Positions 7,499 through 15,614 of a DNA stretch of 29,330 nucleotides are shown here, one piece after another. The DNA lies in the NCBI RefSeq assembly GCF_002395745.1, contig NZ_DGUN01000028.1, forward strand, positions 1 through 29,330, read 5' to 3'. The position numbers and the translations under genes were made by a program. The DNA is from Fibrobacter sp. UBA4309. Its GTDB lineage: Bacteria > Fibrobacterota > Fibrobacteria > Fibrobacterales > Fibrobacteraceae. The notes beneath the pieces are model-generated. The model saw only the letters and a list, made by a program, of their open reading frames with translations. It searched no databases and was not told the DNA's origin. Each line of letters begins with the position of its first letter. The first letter of the stretch is position 1.

Positions 7499-10456
7499 TT
7501 ATCTGCAAACAAGCAAGCGAATTGCATCCAGGCGGAGCTGCGGATTCGCGACAACCTTACGGCGGTCACCCACGTTCTTGCGCATCTGCTGCAGCACCGT
7601 ATTACCGGCAGCCTTGCCGCGCATCGTGAGCAAGTGGTTCATGCGCTGGTATTCCTGTTCCGAACGGGCTTCCACAAGGTCGGCCGCCTTCTCGGCATAT
7701 TCCTTCGCCGAAGCGGCAACAGCCTGGCGAGCCTTGGCAAGACCTTCCTTGGCAAAGAACTTGATCGTCGCATCTACAGCCTTGTTGCCCTGCGGCACGT
7801 TCACGTCGCGGAGTTCTACCCCGGCGAGGTCCGCAAGATGTTCGCTCTGGTCGCTACCGGTAGCATCGACAAGGGCGGATACATAGCGGGGGCCAACCAA
7901 ATCACTCATGCCCCATTCTTCGGGGACAGGGAGCTCTACGGCAAAGTTGTACTGCATCATCAATCCGCGCAATCCGGAGTTCGGCCAGATACAGCAGGCC
8001 ACAACGCCGTGGTTGGCACCGGTCTCGTAGTCGATCGTCCCCTGCGCCAGCGGGTGTTCCAGGCTCAGGAAATCCACCTCGTCGTGCACCATGGCCACAT
8101 CGCGGTCAAAGGTTGCCGTGAGGCAAATGTTGTCGGAGCCCTGCTCCTCGTCTTCGCTCTGCGCAGCGACAAAGCCGCGGCTCGGCATGCCGGCGATAGT
8201 GCCGTCCTCGATTTGCGGACCCTGCGTAATCACGGAGCAGCCGTCGATAGCGCTCTTGTCGATATCGAGACCGCGGTTGTGGAGAGACTCGAGCATCAGT
8301 TCGCGTAAATCCGACTGTGCATCGATACGCAGAATCTCGTCGGTGATTTCCTTCGCCTTCTCGGGATTTCGGGAATTGTATTCCAGGAGGCGGTCACGTC
8401 CTTTCTCGATATTCTTGCGGATGGCTTCGCAATCCTTGCGCACCTGCGGTATAATGTCTTTCACAAAGGACTGCAACGCATGGCGCGGATCGGCAAGGGC
8501 CTCGATAAGGCTGTCCGTGTACTTGAGGAACAGTTCGCCGCCGCTCATGAGCGGTGCACCAAAAGCGTTAAGGCCTTCGTTATACCAGCGGAACATCACT
8601 TCTTGGCCGGAACCCTTCACGTAAGGCACGTGGACGATGATATCCTTTGTCTGTCCAATGCGGTCAAGACGGCCAATACGCTGTTCCACAAGGGCTGCAT
8701 CCAACGGCAAGTCAAAGAGGACCAGGTGATGCGAGAACTGGAAATTGCGGCCTTCCGAACCGATTTCGGAGGCAATCAGCAAATTCGCACCGTTGGGCTT
8801 GCTGAAATTCGCGGCAGCCTTGTCGCGCGCCATGATAGTCATGTTCTCGTGGAACATGGAGAACGCGCCTTCGCCGAGGTAATCCGTCAGGAGGGCTTCC
8901 AAAGCAAGCACCACCGTTATCGATTCGCAAATCAAGAGAATCTTGTCATTGCGGTGTTCCTTCAAGAATCCCTTGAGCCACACGAAACGTTCATCCAGGG
9001 CCCAGGCATCGGAGAACCGCGTACAGAGAAGGCCGTTTTCCTGGATATCCGTCGACGCTTCCAGGTCACGCTCCGCGGCAACTTCGACCATGTCGCGGTA
9101 AGTCGGATCCGGTTCCAGCGGGATTTCGTCGAGCACGCGTTTCGGGAATCCGCCCACACCCTTGCGGGTATTGCGGAACACCACCGAGCCAGTGCCCATG
9201 GCATCCACGATGCGGCGCATCCATTCACCGGCCGTCATGGACTTGGAATTTTCCTGTTCCAGCCACGGACGGATCCTGGAATTCTTGGGAACGCATTCGT
9301 ACAGGTCATCCCAGCTCATCTGATGGTTCGGGTCCGTCGGGAGCTTGGAGAGGTCGTTCACCAGCTTACGGTATGTTTCCTGGTCCTTGATAAAGGCGTT
9401 GTAATCGGCAAAGCGTGCCGGATCCAGCATCTTGAGTCGATTGAACTGGCTTTCGGGGTGCAACTGCAGCGGCGTACCCGTCAACAGCAACACGCCCTTG
9501 GACTTGGCCAGGACCGCGTTCGCGAGCATGTACTCGTGGCTCGTGAAACCGTCTTCGCAAACCAGGTGGTGAGCCTCGTCGATAATAGTCATGTCCCAGG
9601 AGCACTTCAGCAAATCTTCGATAAGCGCCGGCTGCCCCATCAGGAATTCGATAGAGACGATAATGTCGTTGCTCTGCATGAAGGGATTCGGCTTGGTCTC
9701 GTCCTTGGCGACTCCCACGAACAATCCGCGCACATAGCCTTCATCCACCAGCGTAAAGAGGTGGTTGAATCGGCGCTTCATCTCGATCATCCACTGGTGC
9801 TTCAGCGTCTCGGGAACGATGATGAGCGTCCTGTCGATGCGGCCGCGGGCCTTCAGGGCGTGCCAGATCATGCCGGCCTCGATAGTCTTGCCCAGACCGA
9901 CTTCGTCGCTAAGCATCAGGCGCGGCAAGTTGGACGTGGAGCATGCCCGGTAGCACAGGTAATACTGGTGCGGAATCATGCTCACGCGCGGGCCTATCAT
10001 GCCGCGTACCGGCGAAGAAAGCCACTTGCACAAAAGCTCCATGGCCTTGCGGCGGCGGTCAAACGCCTTTGCCGACACATCCTTGTTCGGCTCCTTGGAA
10101 CTGTCCGCGCCAATCTTGTTCAGTTCGCGGAAAAGGTCGGAGGGCCGGGCCATCTGCTTGGACGTCAAGTCCGATTCCTTCATCTCGCGACCGCCTCGGC
10201 CAACGTATATCACGAGGTCGGCCGCTTCGCGCAGCGATTCGATGACAAACGAGACTCCCTTTTCGCTCTTAGCCGTTTCACCCGTCTGCAGGATAAATCT
10301 GTCTACGGGAGCGTTATCCGTGCGGTACAGCCGCACCTGCCCCACCAGGGGAAACAAAAACTTGACAGTACGCCCTTGAACTTCAGATACGATTCCAAGA
10401 CCCAAATCGGGCTCGGACTGGCTAACGTAACGTTGGCCCGGCTTAAAAATTCTCAT
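7499..10456 (-). CDS. rapA: RapA-like RNA polymerase-associated SNF2 ATPase
   Basis: This 985-residue protein resembles RapA (HepA), the Swi2/Snf2 ATPase that helps RNA polymerase recycle after transcription. The start at 10456 (MRIFKPGQRYVSQSEPDLGL) matches the usual N-terminal Tudor-like region that contacts polymerase; a longer frame to 10579 would run through the divergent promoter region and is rejected. Walker A DEVGLGKTIEAGMI lies near residue 182, Walker B IIDEAHHLV near 292, and motifs V/VI as SEIGSEGRNFQFSHH and EQRIGRLDRIGQ near 560-595, all very close to the E. coli family member (968 residues). There is no Shine-Dalgarno sequence. It is transcribed divergently from the RDD-domain gene. 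Confidence 0.93.
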   Translation of the reverse strand: MRIFKPGQRYVSQSEPDLGLGIVSEVQGRTVKFLFPLVGQVRLYRTDNAPVDRFILQTGETAKSEKGVSFVIESLREAADLVIYVGRGGREMKESDLTSKQMARPSDLFRELNKIGADSSKEPNKDVSAKAFDRRRKAMELLCKWLSSPVRGMIGPRVSMIPHQYYLCYRACSTSNLPRLMLSDEVGLGKTIEAGMIWHALKARGRIDRTLIIVPETLKHQWMIEMKRRFNHLFTLVDEGYVRGLFVGVAKDETKPNPFMQSNDIIVSIEFLMGQPALIEDLLKCSWDMTIIDEAHHLVCEDGFTSHEYMLANAVLAKSKGVLLLTGTPLQLHPESQFNRLKMLDPARFADYNAFIKDQETYRKLVNDLSKLPTDPNHQMSWDDLYECVPKNSRIRPWLEQENSKSMTAGEWMRRIVDAMGTGSVVFRNTRKGVGGFPKRVLDEIPLEPDPTYRDMVEVAAERDLEASTDIQENGLLCTRFSDAWALDERFVWLKGFLKEHRNDKILLICESITVVLALEALLTDYLGEGAFSMFHENMTIMARDKAAANFSKPNGANLLIASEIGSEGRNFQFSHHLVLFDLPLDAALVEQRIGRLDRIGQTKDIIVHVPYVKGSGQEVMFRWYNEGLNAFGAPLMSGGELFLKYTDSLIEALADPRHALQSFVKDIIPQVRKDCEAIRKNIEKGRDRLLEYNSRNPEKAKEITDEILRIDAQSDLRELMLESLHNRGLDIDKSAIDGCSVITQGPQIEDGTIAGMPSRGFVAAQSEDEEQGSDNICLTATFDRDVAMVHDEVDFLSLEHPLAQGTIDYETGANHGVVACCIWPNSGLRGLMMQYNFAVELPVPEEWGMSDLVGPRYVSALVDATGSDQSEHLADLAGVELRDVNVPQGNKAVDATIKFFAKEGLAKARQAVAASAKEYAEKAADLVEARSEQEYQRMNHLLTMRGKAAGNTVLQQMRKNVGDRRKVVANPQLRLDAIRLLVCR

Positions 10457-10462
10457 ATCATG

Positions 10463-10494
10463 TAAATTTAGTTTTTTTTCAAAAAAACGGCAAA
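10463..10494 (-). promoter_or_regulatory. Bacteroidota-like promoter for the rapA-like gene
   Basis: On the minus strand TTTG (10491-10494) is followed after 20 nt by TAAATTTA (10463-10470). This fits the TTTG-N19-21-TAnnTTTG consensus of Bacteroidota primary-sigma promoters except for the last base. The box ends only 6 nt before the ATG at 10456 and no ribosome binding site intervenes, so the mRNA would be leaderless or nearly so. Confidence 0.55.
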
Positions 10495-10513
10495 GCCGGG
10501 CACCGCATTTTGC

Positions 10514-10521
10514 TAGATTTA
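10514..10521 (+). promoter_or_regulatory. Possible promoter box for the GYF/RDD gene
   Basis: TAGATTTA fits TAnnTTTR and ends 7 nt before the ATG at 10529. No good TTTG element lies 19-21 nt upstream. It is divergent from the rapA-like promoter, and the two boxes are about 43 bases apart in a 72-base intergenic region. Confidence 0.4.
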
Positions 10522-10528
10522 GCCCGGT

Positions 10529-11320
10529 ATGAATTGGTTTTTTATTGACGAGAGTATCACCGACGGAGAACGCAGACAAGGTCCATACTCCATCGACGAT
10601 ATCCGCGATTTTGTAAAACAGGGAAAGATTACAGAAAGCACCCTGGTTTGGCGAAGCGGCGAAGAAAGCTGGAAACCGTGGAATTCATACGAAGAATCCA
10701 GGGAAAAAGAGACCGCGTACCTGGAAGCATCCAGGGATGAACTTATCAGGACAACTATCGAGCAGCTCCTCCGGGAGCAGGCATCCACCCGCCATTACGC
10801 GGGATTTATCATCCGCGCTCTCGCCTACACTATCGACAACTGCATTCTCGGCCTTTTCGGCGGGATACTCCTTTTCGTCATAAGCCTCATGGGAGGCGTA
10901 GACATCGAGCTCATCCAGCAGGCGGCCGAAAACTACATTTCTTCGCCTACGTCCATGGATGCACTCGACAAATTCGTGAGCACCCCGGGAATGGGACTTT
11001 TCCTGACCGTCTGGAGTTTTTTCCAGGCTGTCTACTTTATCGTATTCCAGGCAATCTATTCTGCCACGCCCGGAAAAAAGCTTTGCCACATCCACATAGA
11101 AACCGCAGAAGGGATGAGGCTCGGCTGGCTCAATTCATGCGCCCGCTACCTTTGCAGCGTCCTCACGCAGTTCACACTTGTCTTTTACGGTCTTGGCTAC
11201 CTTATCGTGTGCATCGACCCCAAACGCCGCACCTTGCACGATTGGATAGTGAGGACATTTGTCGTTTTTGACACCCGCGTCAAGGCGAACGAAAGTTCCA
11301 AGCCGGAACAGGAGAATTAG
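10529..11320 (+). CDS. Membrane protein with N-terminal GYF_2-type and C-terminal RDD domain
   Basis: The protein has 263 residues. Residues 1-55 (MNWFFIDES, RQGPYSIDDIRDFVKQGKI, TLVWRSGEESWKPW) match the GYF_2 pattern, a small aromatic-rich interaction module. Residues about 90-255 match the RDD family: a first membrane segment starting RALAYTIDN, further segments near 155-177 and 208-231, and the ATPGKKL motif in the loop before the last segments. RDD proteins are of largely uncertain role, with some implicated in ion transport. Its stop lies 5 nt before the start of murA and a GGAG sequence sits near its 3' end, so the two genes are probably co-transcribed. The function of this fusion is unknown. 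Confidence 0.88.
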   Translation: MNWFFIDESITDGERRQGPYSIDDIRDFVKQGKITESTLVWRSGEESWKPWNSYEESREKETAYLEASRDELIRTTIEQLLREQASTRHYAGFIIRALAYTIDNCILGLFGGILLFVISLMGGVDIELIQQAAENYISSPTSMDALDKFVSTPGMGLFLTVWSFFQAVYFIVFQAIYSATPGKKLCHIHIETAEGMRLGWLNSCARYLCSVLTQFTLVFYGLGYLIVCIDPKRRTLHDWIVRTFVVFDTRVKANESSKPEQEN

Positions 11321-11325
11321 TCTAT

Positions 11326-12609
11326 ATGTACCGTTTCGAGATTCACCAGGTCAAGAAGCCCCTCGAAGGAGAGGTAAAAATTTCGGGAGCAAAGAACGCC
11401 GTGCTCGCCGTGATGGCGGCAGCGCTGCTCGCCGACGGAGTCTCCGAAATCACGAACGTGCCACATCTTAAAGACATGAAGACGATGAGCGACGTATTGC
11501 GCGTCATCGGGTGCCGCATCAGCGGTGACGCCCACCAGCTCAAAATTGACACGCACGGGGCCGACCACCTGGAAGCTCCCTACGAACTCGTGAAGACCAT
11601 GCGCGCAAGCTTCTACGTGCTGGGTCCCCTCGTGGCGCGCTTCGGTCGCTGCCGCGTTTCGCTTCCAGGCGGTTGCGCGTGGGGACCGCGCCCCGTCGAC
11701 CTGCACCTGAAAGGCCTCGAGGCTCTCGGTGCAAAAATCAACCTTACCCGAGGCTATGTCGAAGCCACTTGCGACGGGCGGCTCCCCGGGGGAACGTTCC
11801 ATTTTCCCATTTCGAGCGTCGGCGCGACAGTGAACGTCCTCATGGCGGCAACGCTTGCCAAGGGCACGAGCGTCTTGCAGAACGCGGCGCTCGAGCCCGA
11901 AATTGACAACCTCGTCGACTACCTTATCGGCATGGGCGCCAAAATCCAGGGCCGCGGCACACGCACCTTGACGGTGCAGGGCGTCGAAAGCCTCCGCCCC
12001 GGTAAGGGCCTCACCATTCCCGACCGCATCGAGGCCGGCACTTACCTGTGTGCCGCCGCCATCACGCGCGGCCGCGTAAAGGTCACGAACATCATCCCCG
12101 AACACATCGCCTCCACGCTGGATGCATTCCGCGAAATGAACTGCAAGGTTTCCGTCGGTCCGGACTGGGCCGAAGTCGACGCCCGAGGCCAGGAACTCAA
12201 GCCCATCACTATCCAGACGCTCCCCTTCCCCGGATTCCCGACAGACATGCAGGCACCGCTCATGGCAACGCTCGTTTCTGTCCCGGGCAACAGTGTCATC
12301 CAGGATACCGTCTATAACGACCGCTTCAAGCACGTGGCCGAACTGCAGCGTCTCGGCGCCGACATCCAGGTGAACGGCAACACGGCCACCATCAAGGGCG
12401 GCACCAAGCTCGAAGGCACCGAAATCATGGGCTCCGATCTCCGCGCCACTGCAGGACTCGTATTGGCCGCTTTCATCGCCGACGGTGAAAGCACCGTGAG
12501 CCGCGTATACCATCTGGACCGCGGTTACGAAGACTTCGAAAACAAGATGGAAAAGATTGGCGCGACCGTCATCCGCCATAGCGACGACGAAGACTACGAC
12601 AACTTCTAA
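11326..12609 (+). CDS. murA: UDP-N-acetylglucosamine 1-carboxyvinyltransferase
   Basis: MurA (427 residues) transfers enolpyruvate from phosphoenolpyruvate to UDP-GlcNAc, the first committed step of peptidoglycan synthesis in the cytoplasm. Seen here: the N-terminal GEVKISGAKNAVLAVMAA segment with the catalytic Lys-Asn pair, and the active-site loop PGGCAWGPRPVDLHL with Cys117, the residue that is alkylated by fosfomycin in sensitive enzymes. The position after Cys-Ala is Trp, where Ile is common. Near the C-terminus are PGFPTDMQAP and DLRATAGLVLAA, both family signatures. A Shine-Dalgarno-like AGGAG lies about 11 nt upstream, inside the end of the RDD gene. A terminator follows its stop codon. 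Confidence 0.97.
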   Translation: MYRFEIHQVKKPLEGEVKISGAKNAVLAVMAAALLADGVSEITNVPHLKDMKTMSDVLRVIGCRISGDAHQLKIDTHGADHLEAPYELVKTMRASFYVLGPLVARFGRCRVSLPGGCAWGPRPVDLHLKGLEALGAKINLTRGYVEATCDGRLPGGTFHFPISSVGATVNVLMAATLAKGTSVLQNAALEPEIDNLVDYLIGMGAKIQGRGTRTLTVQGVESLRPGKGLTIPDRIEAGTYLCAAAITRGRVKVTNIIPEHIASTLDAFREMNCKVSVGPDWAEVDARGQELKPITIQTLPFPGFPTDMQAPLMATLVSVPGNSVIQDTVYNDRFKHVAELQRLGADIQVNGNTATIKGGTKLEGTEIMGSDLRATAGLVLAAFIADGESTVSRVYHLDRGYEDFENKMEKIGATVIRHSDDEDYDNF

Positions 12610-12642
12610 CGTCACCACATCTTTCTTTCGGCAAAAGCCTGT

Positions 12643-12679
12643 AAAAAAATCCCGGCGGAAGGACCGTCGGGATTTTTCA
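12643..12679. terminator. Bidirectional terminator between murA and cpoB
   Basis: An inverted repeat of 14 bp with one G-T wobble (12645-12658 with 12664-12677) surrounds the loop AAGGA. It has an A-run on the left and a T-run on the right. It sits between two convergent genes, 33 nt after the murA stop, and should end transcription from both sides. Confidence 0.92.
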
Positions 12680-12693
12680 ACAACCAGGGTGTC

Positions 12694-13563
12694 TTACGGA
12701 GCGGGATTCTCCGCAGGGGCCTCAGCAGGTTTCACTTCGGCCTGCGGACCGCTTTCGAGCAGTTCCTGCAATATCTCGGCAGCCTGTTCGAATTCTCCCG
12801 AAGTCGAACATTTCTTGCTGTTCAAGATTTTCTGCAGGTACTGTTTCTGCATATCGACATTACCCTCTTCCCCGTACAGGGCGGCGAGCTTGAACATCGC
12901 AGAACAAGTCTTCTGTCCGTCCGGGAAGGCTTCGGCCAAACTGGAGAATACCTTCTTGGCTTTTTCCACCTGGTTCGCGTCTATCAGGCAGAGAGCCATC
13001 CAGTACAGCGAATTTTCAGCCAGCTCTCCGGTTTTCATCTGCTCGTACACCTGCTTGAATCCGGTGTAGGCCAGCTTGTATTCGCCGCGATGGTAATCGG
13101 AACGAGCCGTATTGAACATCGCTTCGGCTTCGACAAGCTTTTCGGCTTCGCGTTCCAGGCTGTCCATGGACATGGGAGCCTGCGGAGCACCGCTGACCAC
13201 GACCTTCTTCGCGAGGATCTTGTCAGACTTTCCGAGCAGCATGTCAAGCCGGTAGATGATTTCTTCCTGGCGGGAATCGTTCCTTTCGGATTCGTCTCCC
13301 ATGCGGCGGGAAAGCATCGTGATTTCGGCCATCATGCGTTTCTGCATGGCCATCTGCGACTTGATGGAATCCAGCTCGGCGCGCAGGGAGTCGTTCTGCG
13401 CACTAAGGTACTGGACGCTTGAATCCAGATTGCTGAGCACCGCCACTTGCACGTCGGTACCCACGGCTTTCATCTCCTGCGTACGGAGCATCGTGACCTG
13501 CGAGCAACCCGTAACGGCAAGCGCTATCGCAATCAATCCTAGAGCCAAAGATTTCATATTCAT
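12694..13563 (-). CDS. cpoB: CpoB/YbgF-like lipoprotein of the Tol-Pal cluster
   Basis: This 289-residue protein has a signal sequence and lipobox (LAVTGC, Cys at residue 20), a predicted coiled coil over roughly residues 45-100 (SAQNDSLRAELDSIKSQM), and TPR-like repeats from about 140 to 270 (YHRGEYKLAYTGFKQVY, SLYWMALCLIDANQVEKAKKVF). Coiled coil followed by TPRs is the CpoB (YbgF) arrangement; in E. coli CpoB coordinates outer-membrane constriction with peptidoglycan synthesis at division. The E. coli protein is periplasmic, whereas this one appears lipidated. It is the last gene after tolQRAB-pal, the usual position. A start at 13557 (second Met) is equally plausible. The C-terminal tail is Pro/Ala/Glu-rich. 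Confidence 0.85.
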   Translation of the reverse strand: MNMKSLALGLIAIALAVTGCSQVTMLRTQEMKAVGTDVQVAVLSNLDSSVQYLSAQNDSLRAELDSIKSQMAMQKRMMAEITMLSRRMGDESERNDSRQEEIIYRLDMLLGKSDKILAKKVVVSGAPQAPMSMDSLEREAEKLVEAEAMFNTARSDYHRGEYKLAYTGFKQVYEQMKTGELAENSLYWMALCLIDANQVEKAKKVFSSLAEAFPDGQKTCSAMFKLAALYGEEGNVDMQKQYLQKILNSKKCSTSGEFEQAAEILQELLESGPQAEVKPAEAPAENPAP

Positions 13564-13600
13564 TTCAGTTTGAAAGTGGTTTCTTGTTGACAGGAATTAG

Positions 13601-13615
13601 AGTGGCATTGCCACT
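13601..13615. other. Small hairpin upstream of cpoB
   Basis: AGTGGC-ATT-GCCACT is a perfect 6-bp stem with a 3-base loop in the pal-cpoB gap. No T-run follows on the minus strand, so it is not a typical terminator. It could be an mRNA processing or stability element, or part of the adjacent palindromic repeat. Confidence 0.35.
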
Positions 13616-13632
13616 GGTTAATTAGGATTTAT

Positions 13633-13709
13633 GAATTAGGAATTAAGAATTATAAATACCGCGGCTTCGCCGCCTGATTAAATAATTCCGAACTCCGAAT
13701 TCCTAATTC
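13633..13709. repeat. Nested palindromic AT-rich element with GC-rich central hairpin
   Basis: Outer 12-bp arms GAATTAGGAATT (13633-13644) and its exact reverse complement (13698-13709) enclose inner 7-bp arms GAATTAT (13647-13653, complement at 13682-13688). In the middle is a GC-rich hairpin, GCGGC-TTC-GCCGC (13661-13673). The composition is unlike the surrounding genes. The element fills most of the 165-base gap between pal and cpoB, and related AATTAGGA words continue to its left. It looks like a small non-coding repeat or cruciform-forming element. Confidence 0.6.
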
Positions 13710-13728
13710 CAAATTGTCCAAGCTCCAA

Positions 13729-14304
13729 TTACTGCTTGATGTTCACGCGGAAGTTCGCACGGCGGTTCTGGGAATAGGCTTCCTCATTTTCGCCCTGGGC
13801 CTTCGGAGCTTCCTTACCGTAGCTGACGGATTCCATGCGTTCGTTTTCGATACCGTATGCAGCAAGGAATTCCTTAACCTTCATGGCGCGCTTTGCACCC
13901 AGCGTGAAGTTGTAGTCTTCGGTACCGCGGGCATCGGTATGGCCTTCGATGGTCAGCGTGAAGCGCTTTTCCTTGATAAGGAGTTCACCCACCTGGGCCA
14001 GGAGTTCCTTGGCCTTTTCCGTGAGTTCAAAGCGGTCAAAGTCAAAGTACACATCTTCGCTCATGATCTGGTTGATGAGCGCTTCCAAGCGGGCACGCTC
14101 GGCTTCCAGGCGTTCCGCTTCGAGGCGGGCCTGTTCGGCAGCGAGGGAGTCGGCGTTCAGGGCCGGCTGTTCCGGAGCGGCGGCCTCGGCAGCAGGAGCC
14201 GGTTCCGTAGTCGGTTCCGTCTTGGGAGGTTCTTTTTTGGCACAGCCAACAATGGCGAGACAAGCTGCGCAAGTGATTATAGCGTATTTTGCGATGTTTT
14301 TCAT
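13729..14304 (-). CDS. pal: Peptidoglycan-associated lipoprotein (OmpA family)
   Basis: Pal (191 residues) anchors the outer membrane to peptidoglycan and is the end target of the Tol machine. It has a signal sequence and lipobox (LAIVGC, Cys near residue 21), then a Pro/Glu/Ala linker and an Ala/Glu/Arg-rich helix. Residues about 85-190 form the OmpA C-terminal domain with the peptidoglycan-binding motif TIEGHTDARGTEDYN, followed by LGAKRAMKVKEFL and QNRRANF. Its start overlaps the tolB stop (ATGA, 14301-14304), implying coupled translation. It is followed by an unusually long, palindromic 165-base gap before cpoB. Confidence 0.95.
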   Translation of the reverse strand: MKNIAKYAIITCAACLAIVGCAKKEPPKTEPTTEPAPAAEAAAPEQPALNADSLAAEQARLEAERLEAERARLEALINQIMSEDVYFDFDRFELTEKAKELLAQVGELLIKEKRFTLTIEGHTDARGTEDYNFTLGAKRAMKVKEFLAAYGIENERMESVSYGKEAPKAQGENEEAYSQNRRANFRVNIKQ

Positions 14305-15599
14305 TTAGCACCTTCTTTGGTTGTTTGTGAATTGTCTTCGTAGAACCACGACCACGTGGGCGACGTATTTTCGCCACCCTGTGTAATGCGTGTCACGTTC
14401 GCGCCGTCAAAGCGCATGATGTAGATTTGATAACTTCCGCTGCGATTGCTGCTGAACGCAATCAGCTTTCCATCGGGCGACCACGTGGGATGTTCGTTGT
14501 TGCCCGCATTGCTCGTGAGCTGCATGATGTCGCTGCCGTCCAAGGCGCAGGTATAGATATTCATCTTGCCGTTGTCCATCGACGTATAGACGATGCGGTC
14601 TCCGCTCGGCGACCAGCTGGCACGTTCGTTGTAGCGGCCCATGAACGTCACGCGGCGCATGTCAGAGCCGTCCTTGCCCATCACAAAAATCTGCGGTCCA
14701 CCGCCACGGTCACTCGTAAACAGGACTTCGGTGGCATACGGGCTCCAGGCCGGGCTCGTCTGATTGCTCTTCAGATAGGCGAACTTACGGGCCTTGCCCG
14801 TTTCCATATTGCCCACGTACAAATCCGTCTTGCCATCCTTGGTGCTGGAGAAAAGCAGTTCTCCCGTCTTCGGGTTTACCGCCGGGCTGTACGTCTGGTC
14901 GAATTGCGTAAACAGGGGTTGCTCCGAACGGCCGAATTTTTTCGTATAGAGACGCGGGCGGTTCGTCTTGAAATTCACGTACACAAGGCCCTTATTGCCA
15001 AGAGTCCACACGGGCATCATGCTGATGCTCGAATCGCGAGTAATCTGCGTACGGTGGAAGCCGTCGTAGTCCGAAACCACGACCTGCTTCACGCCTTCAA
15101 TTTTCGAGACATAGGCAAGTTTCGTGCTCGCCACGCCACGCTCTCCGCAAAGGCGCTTGGTGACCTGGTCAAAGAACGCATGCATGGCACGGCGCAAATC
15201 CTTCTGCGAGACGGTGTAGCTTTCACCCAGCATCAAGTCCTTGCTCTTGGAAACGTACAGGTAGCATTCCACGCGAAGCAGTCCGCCCGCCTTGGGTTCC
15301 ACCTTACCCGTCACGTAATATTCGGCATGGTTACGGCTGAACAGCGCCAGGTTGAACTTGTCCGAAGCCACCACATCGAATCGTCCCGAGAGGTTCGCAT
15401 CGCGGGTCAAGATCTGGTGCGGTTTTTCTTCATCCCACGTAATGCCCTTTTTCTCTTCGAAAGGAACCATGCCAAGCGGAATAGTCTTGAACACAGAAAT
15501 TCCCACATCGACGGCAATCGTGTCAATAGCCGCGAATGCTCCTGTAGCAAGCGCACTCACAATCAAGGCCAGCAAGACAATCGTTTTTCTCATTCTCAT
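14301..15599 (-). CDS. tolB: Tol-Pal system periplasmic protein TolB
   Basis: TolB (432 residues) is the periplasmic beta-propeller that binds Pal and links it to the inner-membrane TolQRA complex. A signal peptide ends near residue 23 (ALATGAFA). The N-terminal domain spans about residues 25-160. It is followed by repeated propeller blades with the family signature: SPAVNPKTGELLFSSTKDG, TSPAWSPYATEVLFTSDRGG, RASWSPSGDRIVYTS and HPTWSPDGKLIAFSSNRSG. Two ATGs (15599 and 15593) are possible. The gene follows tolA by 15 nt and overlaps pal by 4 nt. Length equals that of typical TolB proteins. Confidence 0.95.
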   Translation of the reverse strand: MRMRKTIVLLALIVSALATGAFAAIDTIAVDVGISVFKTIPLGMVPFEEKKGITWDEEKPHQILTRDANLSGRFDVVASDKFNLALFSRNHAEYYVTGKVEPKAGGLLRVECYLYVSKSKDLMLGESYTVSQKDLRRAMHAFFDQVTKRLCGERGVASTKLAYVSKIEGVKQVVVSDYDGFHRTQITRDSSISMMPVWTLGNKGLVYVNFKTNRPRLYTKKFGRSEQPLFTQFDQTYSPAVNPKTGELLFSSTKDGKTDLYVGNMETGKARKFAYLKSNQTSPAWSPYATEVLFTSDRGGGPQIFVMGKDGSDMRRVTFMGRYNERASWSPSGDRIVYTSMDNGKMNIYTCALDGSDIMQLTSNAGNNEHPTWSPDGKLIAFSSNRSGSYQIYIMRFDGANVTRITQGGENTSPTWSWFYEDNSQTTKEGAK

Positions 15600-15614
15600 T
15601 CCCGTAAAAACAAA

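Noticed and set aside
8480..10465. 661-codon plus-strand open frame opposite the rapA-like gene
   Set aside because: The minus strand carries all SNF2 helicase motifs in one frame. The antisense frame shows no recognisable domain and reflects codon bias.
10457..10579. Upstream start of the rapA-like gene at 10579
   Set aside because: The extra 41 residues run through the divergent promoter and the start of the RDD gene. The family N-terminus (FKPGQRYVS) begins at 10456.
11317..12618. 433-codon minus-strand open frame opposite murA
   Set aside because: MurA on the plus strand is complete with its active-site Cys. The antisense product is an Ala/Val/His-rich shadow.
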